The notes under the pieces: model-generated | The model's database searches: none | Told to the model about the DNA's origin: nothing | The model's input: the letters and a program-made list of their open reading frames with translations, nothing else | Program-made: the position numbers and the translations under genes | Shown: positions 33,881 to 42,432 of the stretch, piece after piece | Numbering within the stretch: the stretch's first letter is position 1 | Layout of the letters: each line of letters starts with the position of its first letter | Assembly (NCBI RefSeq): GCF_003944755.1 | Contig: NZ_RWGU01000050.1 | Span: 248,001 to 312,000 of the forward strand | Direction of reading: 5' to 3' | DNA length: 64,000 nucleotides | Source: Rhodovulum robiginosum | GTDB lineage: Bacteria > Pseudomonadota > Alphaproteobacteria > Rhodobacterales > Rhodobacteraceae

Positions 33881-36800
33881 TCAAGCGGAACCGACCTCGG
33901 CCAGGAGCGCCGCGTTGCCGCCCGAGGCGGTGGTGTCGATGCACAGGTGCCGCTCCAGCCGCACGCGGCCCGCGTCGGGCGCCTCGGTGATGAGCGGCAG
34001 GATCGGCCCGTCGCGGCGGGCGAGGGCCCGTTCGCAGGCGCGACCCGTTTCGGCGTCGCCCCACCATAGCGCGCCGCCAAGGCCGGTGAGCGTGCTCAGC
34101 GCCTCGGGGGGCAGGGCGCCGTGCACCGCCACGCCGCGCCCGCCCAGCGCCTCGACCGCCGCGCGCTGCCGGTCTGCCGCGTCGCGGCCGGGACCAAGGC
34201 ACAGAAGCGGCGGGCGGGTAAACCGGCTGAGCCGGTTCGACTCGCCCGTGGGCCCCGGCAGGGGCAGCGCATCGAGCCGGACCTCGCCCGCCGCCGCGTC
34301 GAGCGCGGCCTGCACGGCGCTGGGCCGGGCCTGGCCCTCGGACGCGGCGTTGACCGTCTCGGGCGCCCCGGCGGTAAAGCGCGCCAGGTAATCGGGCCCG
34401 CCCGCCTTGGGCCCGGTGCCCGACAGCCCCTCGCCGCCGAAAGGCTGGCTGCCCACGATGGCCCCGATCTGGTTGCGGTTGACGTAGAGGTTGCCGACCT
34501 TGAGCCGCTCGGCGACGTGCTGTACCCGGTCGTCGATGCGGCTGTGCAGGCCGAAGGTCAGCCCATAGCCCTTGGCGTTGATCGCGTCGATCACGGTGTC
34601 CAGCGCCTCGGCGCGGTAGGTGGCGATGTGCAGGACGGGGCCGAACACCTCGCGGTCGAGATCCTCGATCCCGCCGACACGGACCGCGACGGGGGCCAGG
34701 AAATGCCCCGCGGCGGGCACCTCGCCCTGCCACAGCACGCGGCCTTCGCCGCGGGCCGCCTCGACATAAGCGGCGATCTGGGCCTTGGCGTCGGCGTCGA
34801 TCAGCGGGCCGGTATCGGTTGAAAGCGACCACGGATCGCCCGGCGTCAGCTCGGCCATCGCGCCGAAAAGCATTTTTTGAAACCCCTCGGCGATGTCTTC
34901 CTGCACATAGAGACAGCGCAACGCCGAGCAACGTTGACCGGCGGACTGAAAGGCCGAGGCCAGGATGTCGCGCACTGCTTGCTCGGGCAGGGCGGTGCTG
35001 TCCACGATCATCGCGTTCAGGCCCCCGGTCTCGGCGATCAGCGGCGTCCCCGGCGCCATCGTATCGGCCATCGCCCGTCGGATCGCCTGGGCGGTGTCGG
35101 TCGAGCCGGTGAAGGCGACCCCGTCAATGCGGGCGTCCGAGGTCAGCGCGGCGCCCACCGTGGGCCCGTCGCCGGGCAGCAGTTGCAGCGCGCTGCGCGG
35201 CACCCCGGCGCGATGCAGCAGCCCGACCGCGAAATGCGCGATCAGCGGCGTCTGTTCGGCGGGTTTGGCCAGCACCCCGTTGCCCGCCGCCAGCGCCGCC
35301 GCGATCTGGCCGGTAAAGATCGCCAGCGGAAAGTTCCACGGCGAGATGCAGGCAAAGAGCCCGCGCGCGGGGCGGTCGGCGGCTTCGCCCTCGTCCGCGT
35401 AAAAGCGCAGGAAATCCACCGCCTCGCGCAGCTCGCCCACGGCGTCGGGCAGGGACTTGCCGGCCTCGCGGGCCACGATCGCGAAGATCGGGCCGAACGC
35501 GTCCTCGTAAAGATCGGCGGCGCGGCGCAGGGTTTCCGCCCGCTCGGCGGCCGGGGCCTCCCACCGGCGCGCGGCGGCCAGCGCGGCCTCGACATCGGCG
35601 GGCGAGGCGTGGGCGACATGGCCCACGATGTCGGACGGGTCGGCGGGGTTTTCCACCTCTTTCGCGGTCTCGGGCTGCGCCGTGCCGGCGATCAGCGGCG
35701 CGGCGTCGAACCGCGCCGCGCGATGCGGCGCGCGGGCGGCCTCGATCTCGTCCAGGTGGGGGCCGTGGGCCAGATCCCAGCCCCTGGAATTGCGCCGGCC
35801 GGGACCGAACAGTGCCGGCGCGCGGCGGATGGCGGGGTGTTCGGGCGCGCCAAGATGCGCCTCGATCTCGGCAAAGGGGTCGGCTGCGACCTCTTCGGGC
35901 GGCACCGCCTCGTCGACGATCTGGTTGACGAAAGAGCTGTTGGCGCCGTTTTCCAGCAGGCGCCGCACGAGGTAGGCCAAGAGGTCGCGATGGGCGCCGA
36001 CCGGCGCGTAGATGCGGCAGCGGCTGCCGGTCTCGCGCCGCATCACCAGGTCGTGCAGCGTCTCGCCCATGCCGTGCAGGCGCTGGAACTCGAAGGCGTC
36101 GCGGTCCGCGCCCATCTGGAGGATCGCCGTGACGCTATGGGCGTTATGGGTGGCGAATTGCGGGTAGAGCCGGTCGGTCATGCCCAACAGCTTGCGCGCG
36201 TTGGCAAGATAGCTGACATCGGTCGCCGCCTTGCGGGTGAAAACCGGGAAGCCGTCGACGCCCTCGACCTGCGCGCGCTTGATCTCGGTGTCCCAGTAGG
36301 CGCCCTTCACGAGGCGCACCATGAAGCGGCGGTCTTCCTCTTCGGCGAGGCGGTAGAGCCAGTCGATCACCTGGCCCGCGCGCTGCCCATAGGCCTGCAC
36401 CACCACGCCGAACCCGTCCCAGCCGGCGAGGCGGGGGTCGCGCACCACCCGGGCGATCACCTCCAGCGACAGGCTCAGCCGGTCGGCCTCTTCCGCGTCC
36501 ACGTTCAGGCCCATGCCGGCCTCCTTGGCCTGAAGCGCAAGCACCAAAAGGCGTGGGGCCAACGCGTCCATCACCCGCCCGCGCTGGGCCACCTCGTAGC
36601 GCGGATGCAGCGCCGAGAGCTTGACCGAGATGCCCGGGTTCGACCGGACGTCGCCCGAGGTGGCGGCGGTGCCGATTTCCGCGATGGCGGCGCTGTAGGC
36701 GGCCATGTAACGGTCTGCGTCGGCCATGGTGCGCGCGGCCTCGCCCAGCATGTCGTAGGAATAGGTGTATCCCTTGGCCTCCATGCCGCTGGCGCGGTCC

Positions 36801-37336
36801 ATCGCCGCCTGGATCGTCTCGCCAAGCACGAATTGCCGGCCCATCTCGCGCATCGCCCGGCCCACGGCGGTGCGGATCACCGGCTCGCCCAGCCGCTTGA
36901 CCGCGCCGCGGAGCGTGGAGGCCAGCCCCGGCTCGGGCTTTTCCAGCACGCGCCCGGTCAGCATCAGCGCCCAGGTCGAGGCATTGACCAGCGGCGAGGC
37001 GGATTTGCCCAGGTGCCGCCCCCAGTCGCTGGGCGCGATCTTGTCCTCGATCAGCGCGTCCATCGTTTCGGCATCGGGCACGCGCAGCAGCGCCTCGGCC
37101 AGGCACATCAGCGCGATGCCCTCTTCGGTCGAGAGGCCGTATTCGGCCAGAAACACCTCCATCAGGCCGGGCTGGTCGGTCTCGCGGATGGCGCGCACCA
37201 GATCGGCGGCACCGACGGCGATGCGCGCGCGGGCCTCGGGGGCGAGCGCGGCGTCGTCGATCAGCCGGGCCAGCACCTGGCCCTCGTCGGCATAGGTTTC
37301 GTTCTCGATCGCGGCGAGCATCGTGTCGGGGGACAT
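33881..37336 (-). CDS. putA: Bifunctional proline dehydrogenase / glutamate-semialdehyde dehydrogenase
   Basis: 1151 residues. The N-terminal half is the FAD proline dehydrogenase barrel (KGYTYSYDMLGEAART and LVKGAYWD blocks). From about residue 560 it is the NAD-dependent P5C dehydrogenase, with Glu769 (AETGGLN) and catalytic Cys803 (GQRCSALR). A C-terminal domain of about 200 residues follows. There is no N-terminal ribbon-helix-helix DNA-binding domain, so this is the two-function form, not the autorepressor. The start ATG at 37336 has AAGGAGGC upstream. The divergent Lrp-type gene is the expected proline-responsive activator. Confidence 0.96.
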   Translation of the reverse strand: MSPDTMLAAIENETYADEGQVLARLIDDAALAPEARARIAVGAADLVRAIRETDQPGLMEVFLAEYGLSTEEGIALMCLAEALLRVPDAETMDALIEDKIAPSDWGRHLGKSASPLVNASTWALMLTGRVLEKPEPGLASTLRGAVKRLGEPVIRTAVGRAMREMGRQFVLGETIQAAMDRASGMEAKGYTYSYDMLGEAARTMADADRYMAAYSAAIAEIGTAATSGDVRSNPGISVKLSALHPRYEVAQRGRVMDALAPRLLVLALQAKEAGMGLNVDAEEADRLSLSLEVIARVVRDPRLAGWDGFGVVVQAYGQRAGQVIDWLYRLAEEEDRRFMVRLVKGAYWDTEIKRAQVEGVDGFPVFTRKAATDVSYLANARKLLGMTDRLYPQFATHNAHSVTAILQMGADRDAFEFQRLHGMGETLHDLVMRRETGSRCRIYAPVGAHRDLLAYLVRRLLENGANSSFVNQIVDEAVPPEEVAADPFAEIEAHLGAPEHPAIRRAPALFGPGRRNSRGWDLAHGPHLDEIEAARAPHRAARFDAAPLIAGTAQPETAKEVENPADPSDIVGHVAHASPADVEAALAAARRWEAPAAERAETLRRAADLYEDAFGPIFAIVAREAGKSLPDAVGELREAVDFLRFYADEGEAADRPARGLFACISPWNFPLAIFTGQIAAALAAGNGVLAKPAEQTPLIAHFAVGLLHRAGVPRSALQLLPGDGPTVGAALTSDARIDGVAFTGSTDTAQAIRRAMADTMAPGTPLIAETGGLNAMIVDSTALPEQAVRDILASAFQSAGQRCSALRCLYVQEDIAEGFQKMLFGAMAELTPGDPWSLSTDTGPLIDADAKAQIAAYVEAARGEGRVLWQGEVPAAGHFLAPVAVRVGGIEDLDREVFGPVLHIATYRAEALDTVIDAINAKGYGLTFGLHSRIDDRVQHVAERLKVGNLYVNRNQIGAIVGSQPFGGEGLSGTGPKAGGPDYLARFTAGAPETVNAASEGQARPSAVQAALDAAAGEVRLDALPLPGPTGESNRLSRFTRPPLLCLGPGRDAADRQRAAVEALGGRGVAVHGALPPEALSTLTGLGGALWWGDAETGRACERALARRDGPILPLITEAPDAGRVRLERHLCIDTTASGGNAALLAEVGSA

Positions 37337-37441
37337 GGCGGGCCTCCTTGCGTTTGAGGCAGTATACAGATGTATTCGAAGTTGGTTTGATCCGATATGA
37401 TCGATTTCGAAGCCGAAAAGCCCAAATCGGAAAGGTTTTAT

Positions 37442-37918
37442 ATGCCGAACGAACTTCCGGCCCTCGATCGCTTCGACCGCGCGATTCTGCATGTCCTCTC
37501 GACCGAGGGCCGGATCAGCATTGCCGAGCTCGCCCGGCGGATCGGGCTGTCGAAGACCCCAACCCAGGCGCGGCTGAGGCGGCTGGAGGCCGAGGGCGTC
37601 GTCGCCGGCTACCGCGCGCTGATCGACCCGGTGCGGCTGGGGCTCGACCACGTCGCCTTCGTCGAACTCAGGCTGAACGATACCCGCGAGGCGGCGCTTT
37701 CGGCATTCAACGCCGCGGTGCGCGCGATCCCTGAGGTCGAGGAATGCCACATGATCGCCGGCGGGTTCGATTACCTGCTGAAGGTGCGCACCGCAGACAT
37801 GGCCCGCTACCGCGAGGTGATGGCCGAACGCATCTCGGCGCTGCCCCACGTCGCCAACAGCTCGACCTACGTGGCGATGGAGGCGGTCAAGGACAGCGCC
37901 GTCGCAAACGTGAATTGA
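37442..37918 (+). CDS. putR: Lrp/AsnC-family regulator, likely PutR
   Basis: 158 residues. An N-terminal helix-turn-helix (ISIAELARRIGLSKTPTQARLRRLE) and C-terminal RAM/AsnC ligand domain (VEECHMIAGGFDYLLKV). Divergent from putA, it is most likely the proline-sensing activator of that gene, as in Agrobacterium and Rhodobacter. The ATG at 37442 has GGAAAGG in front; an earlier ATG at 37397 lacks a ribosome site. The 105-base shared control region contains two TTCGAAG copies (near 37375 and 37405) that may form the operator. Confidence 0.88.
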   Translation: MPNELPALDRFDRAILHVLSTEGRISIAELARRIGLSKTPTQARLRRLEAEGVVAGYRALIDPVRLGLDHVAFVELRLNDTREAALSAFNAAVRAIPEVEECHMIAGGFDYLLKVRTADMARYREVMAERISALPHVANSSTYVAMEAVKDSAVANVN

Positions 37919-37948
37919 CCGGAGCCGCGGCTGTGGCAGGCTGGTGTC

Positions 37949-38488
37949 ATGCGTCTGATCCTCGCCCTTTGCTGCCTCGCCGCGCCGGCCCTGGCCGAGA
38001 CCTGCCCGCCAGCGCCCGACCATTCCGCGGAAGTCCAGGACCTCTTGGCGCAGGCACGCGCGGCGCCCGACGAGACCGCCGCCCGCCCGCTGACGGCGCG
38101 GATGTGGGAGCTGTGGACCGACGCGCCCGACACCTATGCGCAGGAATTGCTCGACGAGGGGATGGACCGCCGCGCGTCCTATGACTTTGCCGGCGCGATG
38201 AAGGCGCTCGACGCGCTGGTGGACTATTGCCCGGACTATGCCGAGGGCTACAACCAGCGCGCCTTCGTTCATTTCCTGCGCCAGGACCACGCACCCGCGC
38301 TCGACAACATCGAGCAGGCGCTCGACCGCAACCCGGACCATCTGGGCGCGCTGATCGGCCAGGCGCTGGTGTTGATGCATATGGGGCGGGTGGACGAGGG
38401 CCAGGCCGCCCTGCGCGAGGCGGTGCGCCGCCACCCCTGGATCCCCGAACGCGCGATGCTGCTGCCCGAGCCCGGGCAAAAGCTTTAG
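37949..38488 (+). CDS. Secreted TPR-repeat protein
   Basis: 179 residues with a signal peptide (LILALCCLAAPALA) and at least two TPR units (AMKALDALVDYCPDYAEGYN and ALDNIEQALDRNPDHLGAL). It is probably periplasmic and acts as a binding scaffold; the partner is unknown. It lies 30 bases after putR and 52 bases before tRNA-Leu. Similar small TPR proteins are common in Rhodobacterales. Confidence 0.75.
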   Translation: MRLILALCCLAAPALAETCPPAPDHSAEVQDLLAQARAAPDETAARPLTARMWELWTDAPDTYAQELLDEGMDRRASYDFAGAMKALDALVDYCPDYAEGYNQRAFVHFLRQDHAPALDNIEQALDRNPDHLGALIGQALVLMHMGRVDEGQAALREAVRRHPWIPERAMLLPEPGQKL

Positions 38489-38540
38489 GCCCGCCGCGCC
38501 GCTTTCCTTCCCCGCCGCCCCCGGCTATCGTCCGCGCCGC

Positions 38541-38623
38541 GCCCGCGTGGTGGAAGTGGTAGACACAGGGGACTTAAAATCCCTAGGCATCGCGCCGTGC
38601 CGGTTCGAGTCCGGCCGCGGGCA
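38541..38623 (+). tRNA. tRNA-Leu (UAA)
   Basis: 83 bases. The acceptor arms GCCCGCG and CGCGGGC pair perfectly, with discriminator A at 38623. The anticodon loop ACTTAAAAT gives UAA. The T-arm GCCGGTTCGAGTCCGGC is complete. The long variable arm identifies the class II tRNA-Leu. CCA is not encoded. Confidence 0.95.
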
Positions 38624-38631
38624 CGTTAATT

Positions 38632-38650
38632 TCCATTCGGAAAGAATGGA
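38632..38650. terminator. Hairpin just after tRNA-Leu
   Basis: TCCATTC (38632-38638), loop GGAAA, GAATGGA (38644-38650), followed by TTT on the plus strand. It is a likely end or processing signal for the tRNA transcript and may also face the minus-strand tup operon. Confidence 0.45.
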
Positions 38651-38727
38651 TTTCCGGCGGCGACAGCGTCCCCCGTGATGCCCCGGACCTCTCGTCAGGA
38701 TAGGTCAGACACCGCCTGAGCGAGACC

Positions 38728-39549
38728 TCATTGCGGTGCGTTCGGGAAGAATAGCTGCTGTTCGGCAACCCTGTAATCCGCGATCGCAGCTTGGCCTTCG
38801 GCGGACAACAGCCAGTCGATGAAGGCTTGTCCGCCTTCGGCATTCACGCTTGGGCATTTCTCGGGGTTCACGAGGATCACGCCGTATTGGTTGAAGAGAT
38901 CCTCGTCGCCCTGCACCTGGATTTCGTAGTCCTGCTTGTTTGCGAAGCTGATCCAGGTCGCGCGGTCGGTCATCACGTAGGCGCCCATCCCGATCCCGGT
39001 ATTCAGCGTTGCGCCCATGCCCGACCCGGTTTCGCGATACCAGCCGCCCGAGGCGGTTGTCGGGTCGATGCCGGCCTCGGCCCAGAGCGCGCGTTCCTTC
39101 TTGTGAGTGCCGGAATCGTCGCCGCGGGAGGCGAAGAGGGCGCCCGACCCGGCGATCTTGTCCAACGCGGCCTCTACATCCGTCATGCCGCCCACGCCGG
39201 CCGGATCGTCGGCGGGGCCAACGATCACGAAATCGTTGTACATCAGGTCGGTCCGGGCGACCCCGCCGCCCTCGGCCACGAATGCCTCCTCGGCGGGTTT
39301 CGCATGCACCAAGAGGACGTCGCCGTCGCAGTTCGTGGCATTCTTGATTGCCTGGCCGGTGCCCACGGCGACCACGTTGACCCGTATCCCGGTCTTGTCC
39401 TGAAACATCGGCAGAAGATAGTCGTAAAGGCCCGAATTCGCGGTCGAGGTCGTCGACTGCACCAGGATCGCGCCATCCTTCGCATGGGCCGGCAGGGCGA
39501 GGGCCACGAGGGCGATGGCTGTCGCAAGCACTGTCTGGCGGGTTCTCAA
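38728..39549 (-). CDS. tupA: Tungstate-binding periplasmic protein TupA
   Basis: 273 residues, signal peptide cleaved after LPAHA. The tungstate-family motif STTSTANSGLYDYLLP follows the first strand (TupA consensus TTTSxxxSGL). Further family blocks are DVLLVHAKPAEE, NDFVIVGP, FASRGDDSGTHKKE and GMGATLN. It delivers tungstate (and possibly molybdate) to the TupBC ABC transporter. Last gene of tupB-tupC-tupA on the minus strand, 22 bases after tupC. Tungstate supply fits the adjacent formate dehydrogenase, which may hold W or Mo. Confidence 0.92.
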   Translation of the reverse strand: MRTRQTVLATAIALVALALPAHAKDGAILVQSTTSTANSGLYDYLLPMFQDKTGIRVNVVAVGTGQAIKNATNCDGDVLLVHAKPAEEAFVAEGGGVARTDLMYNDFVIVGPADDPAGVGGMTDVEAALDKIAGSGALFASRGDDSGTHKKERALWAEAGIDPTTASGGWYRETGSGMGATLNTGIGMGAYVMTDRATWISFANKQDYEIQVQGDEDLFNQYGVILVNPEKCPSVNAEGGQAFIDWLLSAEGQAAIADYRVAEQQLFFPNAPQ

Positions 39550-39571
39550 GGTGTCTTCTCCCTTCTTGCGG

Positions 39572-40339
39572 TCACATCACGAGGCGGCCGGCGAGATGCG
39601 CGCGCGCCAGTTCCGTATCGGGTTGGTCGAAAAAGCCCTTGGCGGGCTTGTGTTCGACCACCCGGCCGCGATGCAGGAATACGACATCGTCGGCCATGCG
39701 CCGTGCCTGTCCGACATCGTGGCTCACGAAGATCACCCGCACGCCCTGCCGGGCGGTGTCGCGGATGATGGACTCGAACAGATGAACCGAGGTCGGGTCG
39801 AGGCTTGCGGTCGGCTCGTCGAGGAGCAAAACCTCCGGTCCGGTCGCCAGGGCCCGGGCGAGGGCGACGCGCTGCTGCTCGCCGCCCGACAAGAGCCGTG
39901 CGGCCTGTCCCGCCTTGTCCGACAGCCCGACACGGTCCAGTAGCGCATCGCGCTGGCGGGCGTCGCCCTTGCGCGCCCGCAGCACGAAATCGACATTGGC
40001 CGCCACCGACCGGCGCAACAGGACGGGTTTTTGAAAGACCAGCGCCTGGCGGCGCGTCACCGATGCCGACATCGGGTGTCCGCCCCAGCAAATCCTGCCC
40101 GCGCTCGGGGCGATCAGCCCGTGCAAGAGGCGCAGGAGCAGGCTCTTGCCGGCCCCGTTCGGCCCCATGACCATGGTGATGCCCTGGCCTCCGATCGTCA
40201 GGTCCAGGCCCGAGATCAGCTGCTTTCCGCCGAGCGCGAGGCCGAGGCCGCGCACCTTTAGCGGCACCAGGGACGGGCCGGATGCGGCGGCCGGTGCGGC
40301 CATCGGTGCCGAGCGGAGGGCGGCCTCATGCATAGGCAT
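39572..40339 (-). CDS. tupC: Tungstate ABC transporter ATP-binding protein
   Basis: 255 residues. Walker A GPNGAGKSLL (near residue 60), ABC signature LLSGGEQQRVALARAL, Walker B EVLLLDEPTASLD and the switch His in VSHDVGQARR are all complete. It energises TupB in the inner membrane. It overlaps tupB by 14 bases and is followed by tupA. The N-terminal about 25 residues before the ABC fold are longer than usual; an internal start is possible. Confidence 0.92.
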   Translation of the reverse strand: MPMHEAALRSAPMAAPAAASGPSLVPLKVRGLGLALGGKQLISGLDLTIGGQGITMVMGPNGAGKSLLLRLLHGLIAPSAGRICWGGHPMSASVTRRQALVFQKPVLLRRSVAANVDFVLRARKGDARQRDALLDRVGLSDKAGQAARLLSGGEQQRVALARALATGPEVLLLDEPTASLDPTSVHLFESIIRDTARQGVRVIFVSHDVGQARRMADDVVFLHRGRVVEHKPAKGFFDQPDTELARAHLAGRLVM

Positions 40340-41033
40340 GCCGCACGGCCGTCAGCCGCACCCCCTGCACCACGACATTCACCGCAAGCGCGATGGCCAT
40401 CAGGACGAGGCCCAGCGCCAGCGCAAGCGCAAGGTCGCCCTTCGAGGTCTCGAGCGCGATGGCCGTGGTCATGACGCGCGTCAGGTGGTCGATATTGCCG
40501 CCGACGATGATGACCGCGCCCACCTCGGCAATGGCGCGGCCAAAGCCCGCAAGGGCGACGGTGAGCAACGAGTAGCGCGCATCCCACAAAAGCGCCCGAA
40601 CGATCTGTCCCCGCGACAGGCAAAACGATCGGAACTGTTCGGCATATTCGCTGTGCAGGTCTTCCAGCACCTGGCGCGACAGGGCGGTCACGATGGGCGT
40701 GATCAGGAGGGTCTGCGCGATGATCATCGCGGTCGGGGTATAAAGAAGCCCGAGAAAGCCCAGCGGCCCCGCGCGCGAGAGGTGCAGGTAGACCAACAGC
40801 CCCACCACCACCGGCGGCAGACCCATCAGCGCGTTGACCGCAACGATCACCGCCTGCCGGCCACGAAACCGCGTCACGGCCAGCACCGCGCCCAGCAGCA
40901 GGCCGACGACGCAGGACAGGGCCGTCGCGGTCAGGCTGACCCTGAGCGACAGCAGGACGATCTCGATAAGATCACCATCACCCGATGCAACAAGTGAAAC
41001 GGCCATCCCAACGGCCTCGCCGAAATCCTGCAT
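40326..41033 (-). CDS. tupB: Tungstate ABC transporter permease
   Basis: 235 residues, five to six membrane helices of the BPD permease type. The EAA-loop region is around SEYAEQFRSFCLSRGQ / GFGRAIAEVGAVIIVGGN. The start ATG at 41033 has a very good ribosome site, GGGAGGAAATT; a much longer frame upstream is antisense to the molybdate transporter gene and is rejected. First gene of tupBCA. Divergent from the MOT1-type gene. Confidence 0.93.
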   Translation of the reverse strand: MQDFGEAVGMAVSLVASGDGDLIEIVLLSLRVSLTATALSCVVGLLLGAVLAVTRFRGRQAVIVAVNALMGLPPVVVGLLVYLHLSRAGPLGFLGLLYTPTAMIIAQTLLITPIVTALSRQVLEDLHSEYAEQFRSFCLSRGQIVRALLWDARYSLLTVALAGFGRAIAEVGAVIIVGGNIDHLTRVMTTAIALETSKGDLALALALGLVLMAIALAVNVVVQGVRLTAVRHAYA

Positions 41034-41138
41034 AATTTCCTCCCAGATGCAGATTTTCCGGACATCGGAAGGGTAGGGCGTAAAATGCAACATCGCAAGA
41101 GGGGCCCGGCCCGGTTTGGCAGGCCGCCCGGACCGACC

Positions 41139-41170
41139 CGGCACCGCTCGACAGCACGGGTCCGGTGCCG
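41139..41170. promoter_or_regulatory. Inverted repeat in the tupB/MOT1 control region
   Basis: CGGCACCG (41139-41146) and CGGTGCCG (41163-41170), perfect 8-base arms with 16 bases between, lying 28 bases before the chosen start of the molybdate transporter gene. It could be an RNA hairpin or a protein site. It does not resemble a ModE Mo-box. Confidence 0.3.
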
Positions 41171-41198
41171 ATACCATCCAGGGCAGGGAGGGACGGGA

Positions 41199-42338
41199 TT
41201 GGACCGAAGCTTCGCCTTCGACCTGCACGAGACCAGCGGCGCGTTCGGCGACCTGGGCACGCTGCTGCCGCTGGTGATCGGGGCGGTCGCCGTCGGAGGG
41301 CTGGCCGCCACGCCGGTCCTGCTGGGCTTCGGCGTCTTCTACATCGCAACCGCGCTGGTTTACCGGGTGCCGGTGCCGGTACAACCGATGAAAGCCGTGG
41401 CAGCGGTGCTGCTGGCGCATGAGGTCTCGGCGGGGTCGGTGGCGGTGGCCGGGGTCGCCGTCGGCGCCGTGTTGCTGGTTTTGGGCGCTACCGGATGGAT
41501 CGACCGTCTGGGCCGGCTGGTGCCGCACTCGGTGCTCGCCGGCCTGCAACTCGGGCTGGGCATCGCGCTTGCGCTGGTGGCGCTGCGCCTGATGGGGGAT
41601 ACCCCGCTCGTTTCCGTCCTGGCGCTGTCGCTTCTGGCGCTGCTGATCGCTGCGCGGCGGCTGCCTGCGACGCTTGTTTTTCTGGGGCTTGCCGTTGCCG
41701 TTGGGTGGGCGGCCGGCCTGCCCGGCGTGGACATGCCGGAGGGGACCGGCGCGCCGTGGACCGCGCCCTCCTGGCCGGGGCTCGACGCGGTGCGGCTGGG
41801 CGTCGGCGCCCTTGCCCTGCCGCAGCTTTCGCTGACCCTGACCAACGCGATTTTGCTTACCGCCCTCGTCGCGCAGGATCTGCACGGCGAGCGGGCGGCC
41901 CGGGTCACGCCCCGGCGCCTGTGCCTGACATCGGGACTTGCGAACCTTGCGCTCGCCCCCCTCGGCGCGCTTCCGATGTGCCATGGCGCGGGCGGGGTGG
42001 CGGCGCATTACCGCTTCGGCGCCCGCACCGGCGGGGCGCCGCTGCTCCTTGGGGCGACGCTTCTGGGCCTGGCGCTGCTGCCCGGGGGCTGGGGCATGGC
42101 TCTGATCGCAAGCGTTCCGGCCGCGGCCCTTGGGGCCTTGCTGATGGTGACGGCCGTACAACTGGCGGCAAGCCGGCGCCTGATCGACTGCCGGCCCTCT
42201 TGCCGCCCGGTCATCGCTGCGACCGCCGCTGCGACCGTCCTGCTCAACCCCTTCGCCGGTCTGGTCGTCGGCGCTGTGGCCGAGGCCGCGCGCGCCGCGC
42301 TCGTTGGACGCCGCCGCCCGCGGGATCGGGCGCTGTGA
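41199..42338 (+). CDS. MOT1-type molybdate transporter
   Basis: 379 residues, about ten membrane helices. Both MOT1 signatures are present: HETSGAFGDLGTLLPLV near the N-terminus and PMCHGAGGVAAHYRFGARTGG in the second half. MOT1 proteins are high-affinity molybdate carriers related to SulP. TTG at 41199 is the likely start (GGGAGGGACGGGA just before, and family alignment begins at RSFAFDLHETSG). An ATG at 41085 would add a non-family stretch inside the control region. Paired with tupBCA it provides oxyanion uptake for the cofactor and FDH genes downstream. Confidence 0.83.
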   Translation: MDRSFAFDLHETSGAFGDLGTLLPLVIGAVAVGGLAATPVLLGFGVFYIATALVYRVPVPVQPMKAVAAVLLAHEVSAGSVAVAGVAVGAVLLVLGATGWIDRLGRLVPHSVLAGLQLGLGIALALVALRLMGDTPLVSVLALSLLALLIAARRLPATLVFLGLAVAVGWAAGLPGVDMPEGTGAPWTAPSWPGLDAVRLGVGALALPQLSLTLTNAILLTALVAQDLHGERAARVTPRRLCLTSGLANLALAPLGALPMCHGAGGVAAHYRFGARTGGAPLLLGATLLGLALLPGGWGMALIASVPAAALGALLMVTAVQLAASRRLIDCRPSCRPVIAATAAATVLLNPFAGLVVGAVAEAARAALVGRRRPRDRAL

Positions 42339-42432
42339 CGGGCCGCGCGGGGGGCCGCGTTGCCGGCCATGGACCGGCCCGCCGGCCTGGACTAAGACTC
42401 GGGCACCCCGGCACAGAGCCGGACGAGGGAGC

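Noticed and set aside
37337-38479. Upstream extension of the putA frame across putR and the TPR gene
   Set aside because: The PutA family starts at 37336 with an AAGGAGG ribosome site; the extension is antisense to putR.
41034-41198. ModE Mo-box in the tup/MOT1 control region
   Set aside because: No ATCGCTATATA-like half-sites were found.
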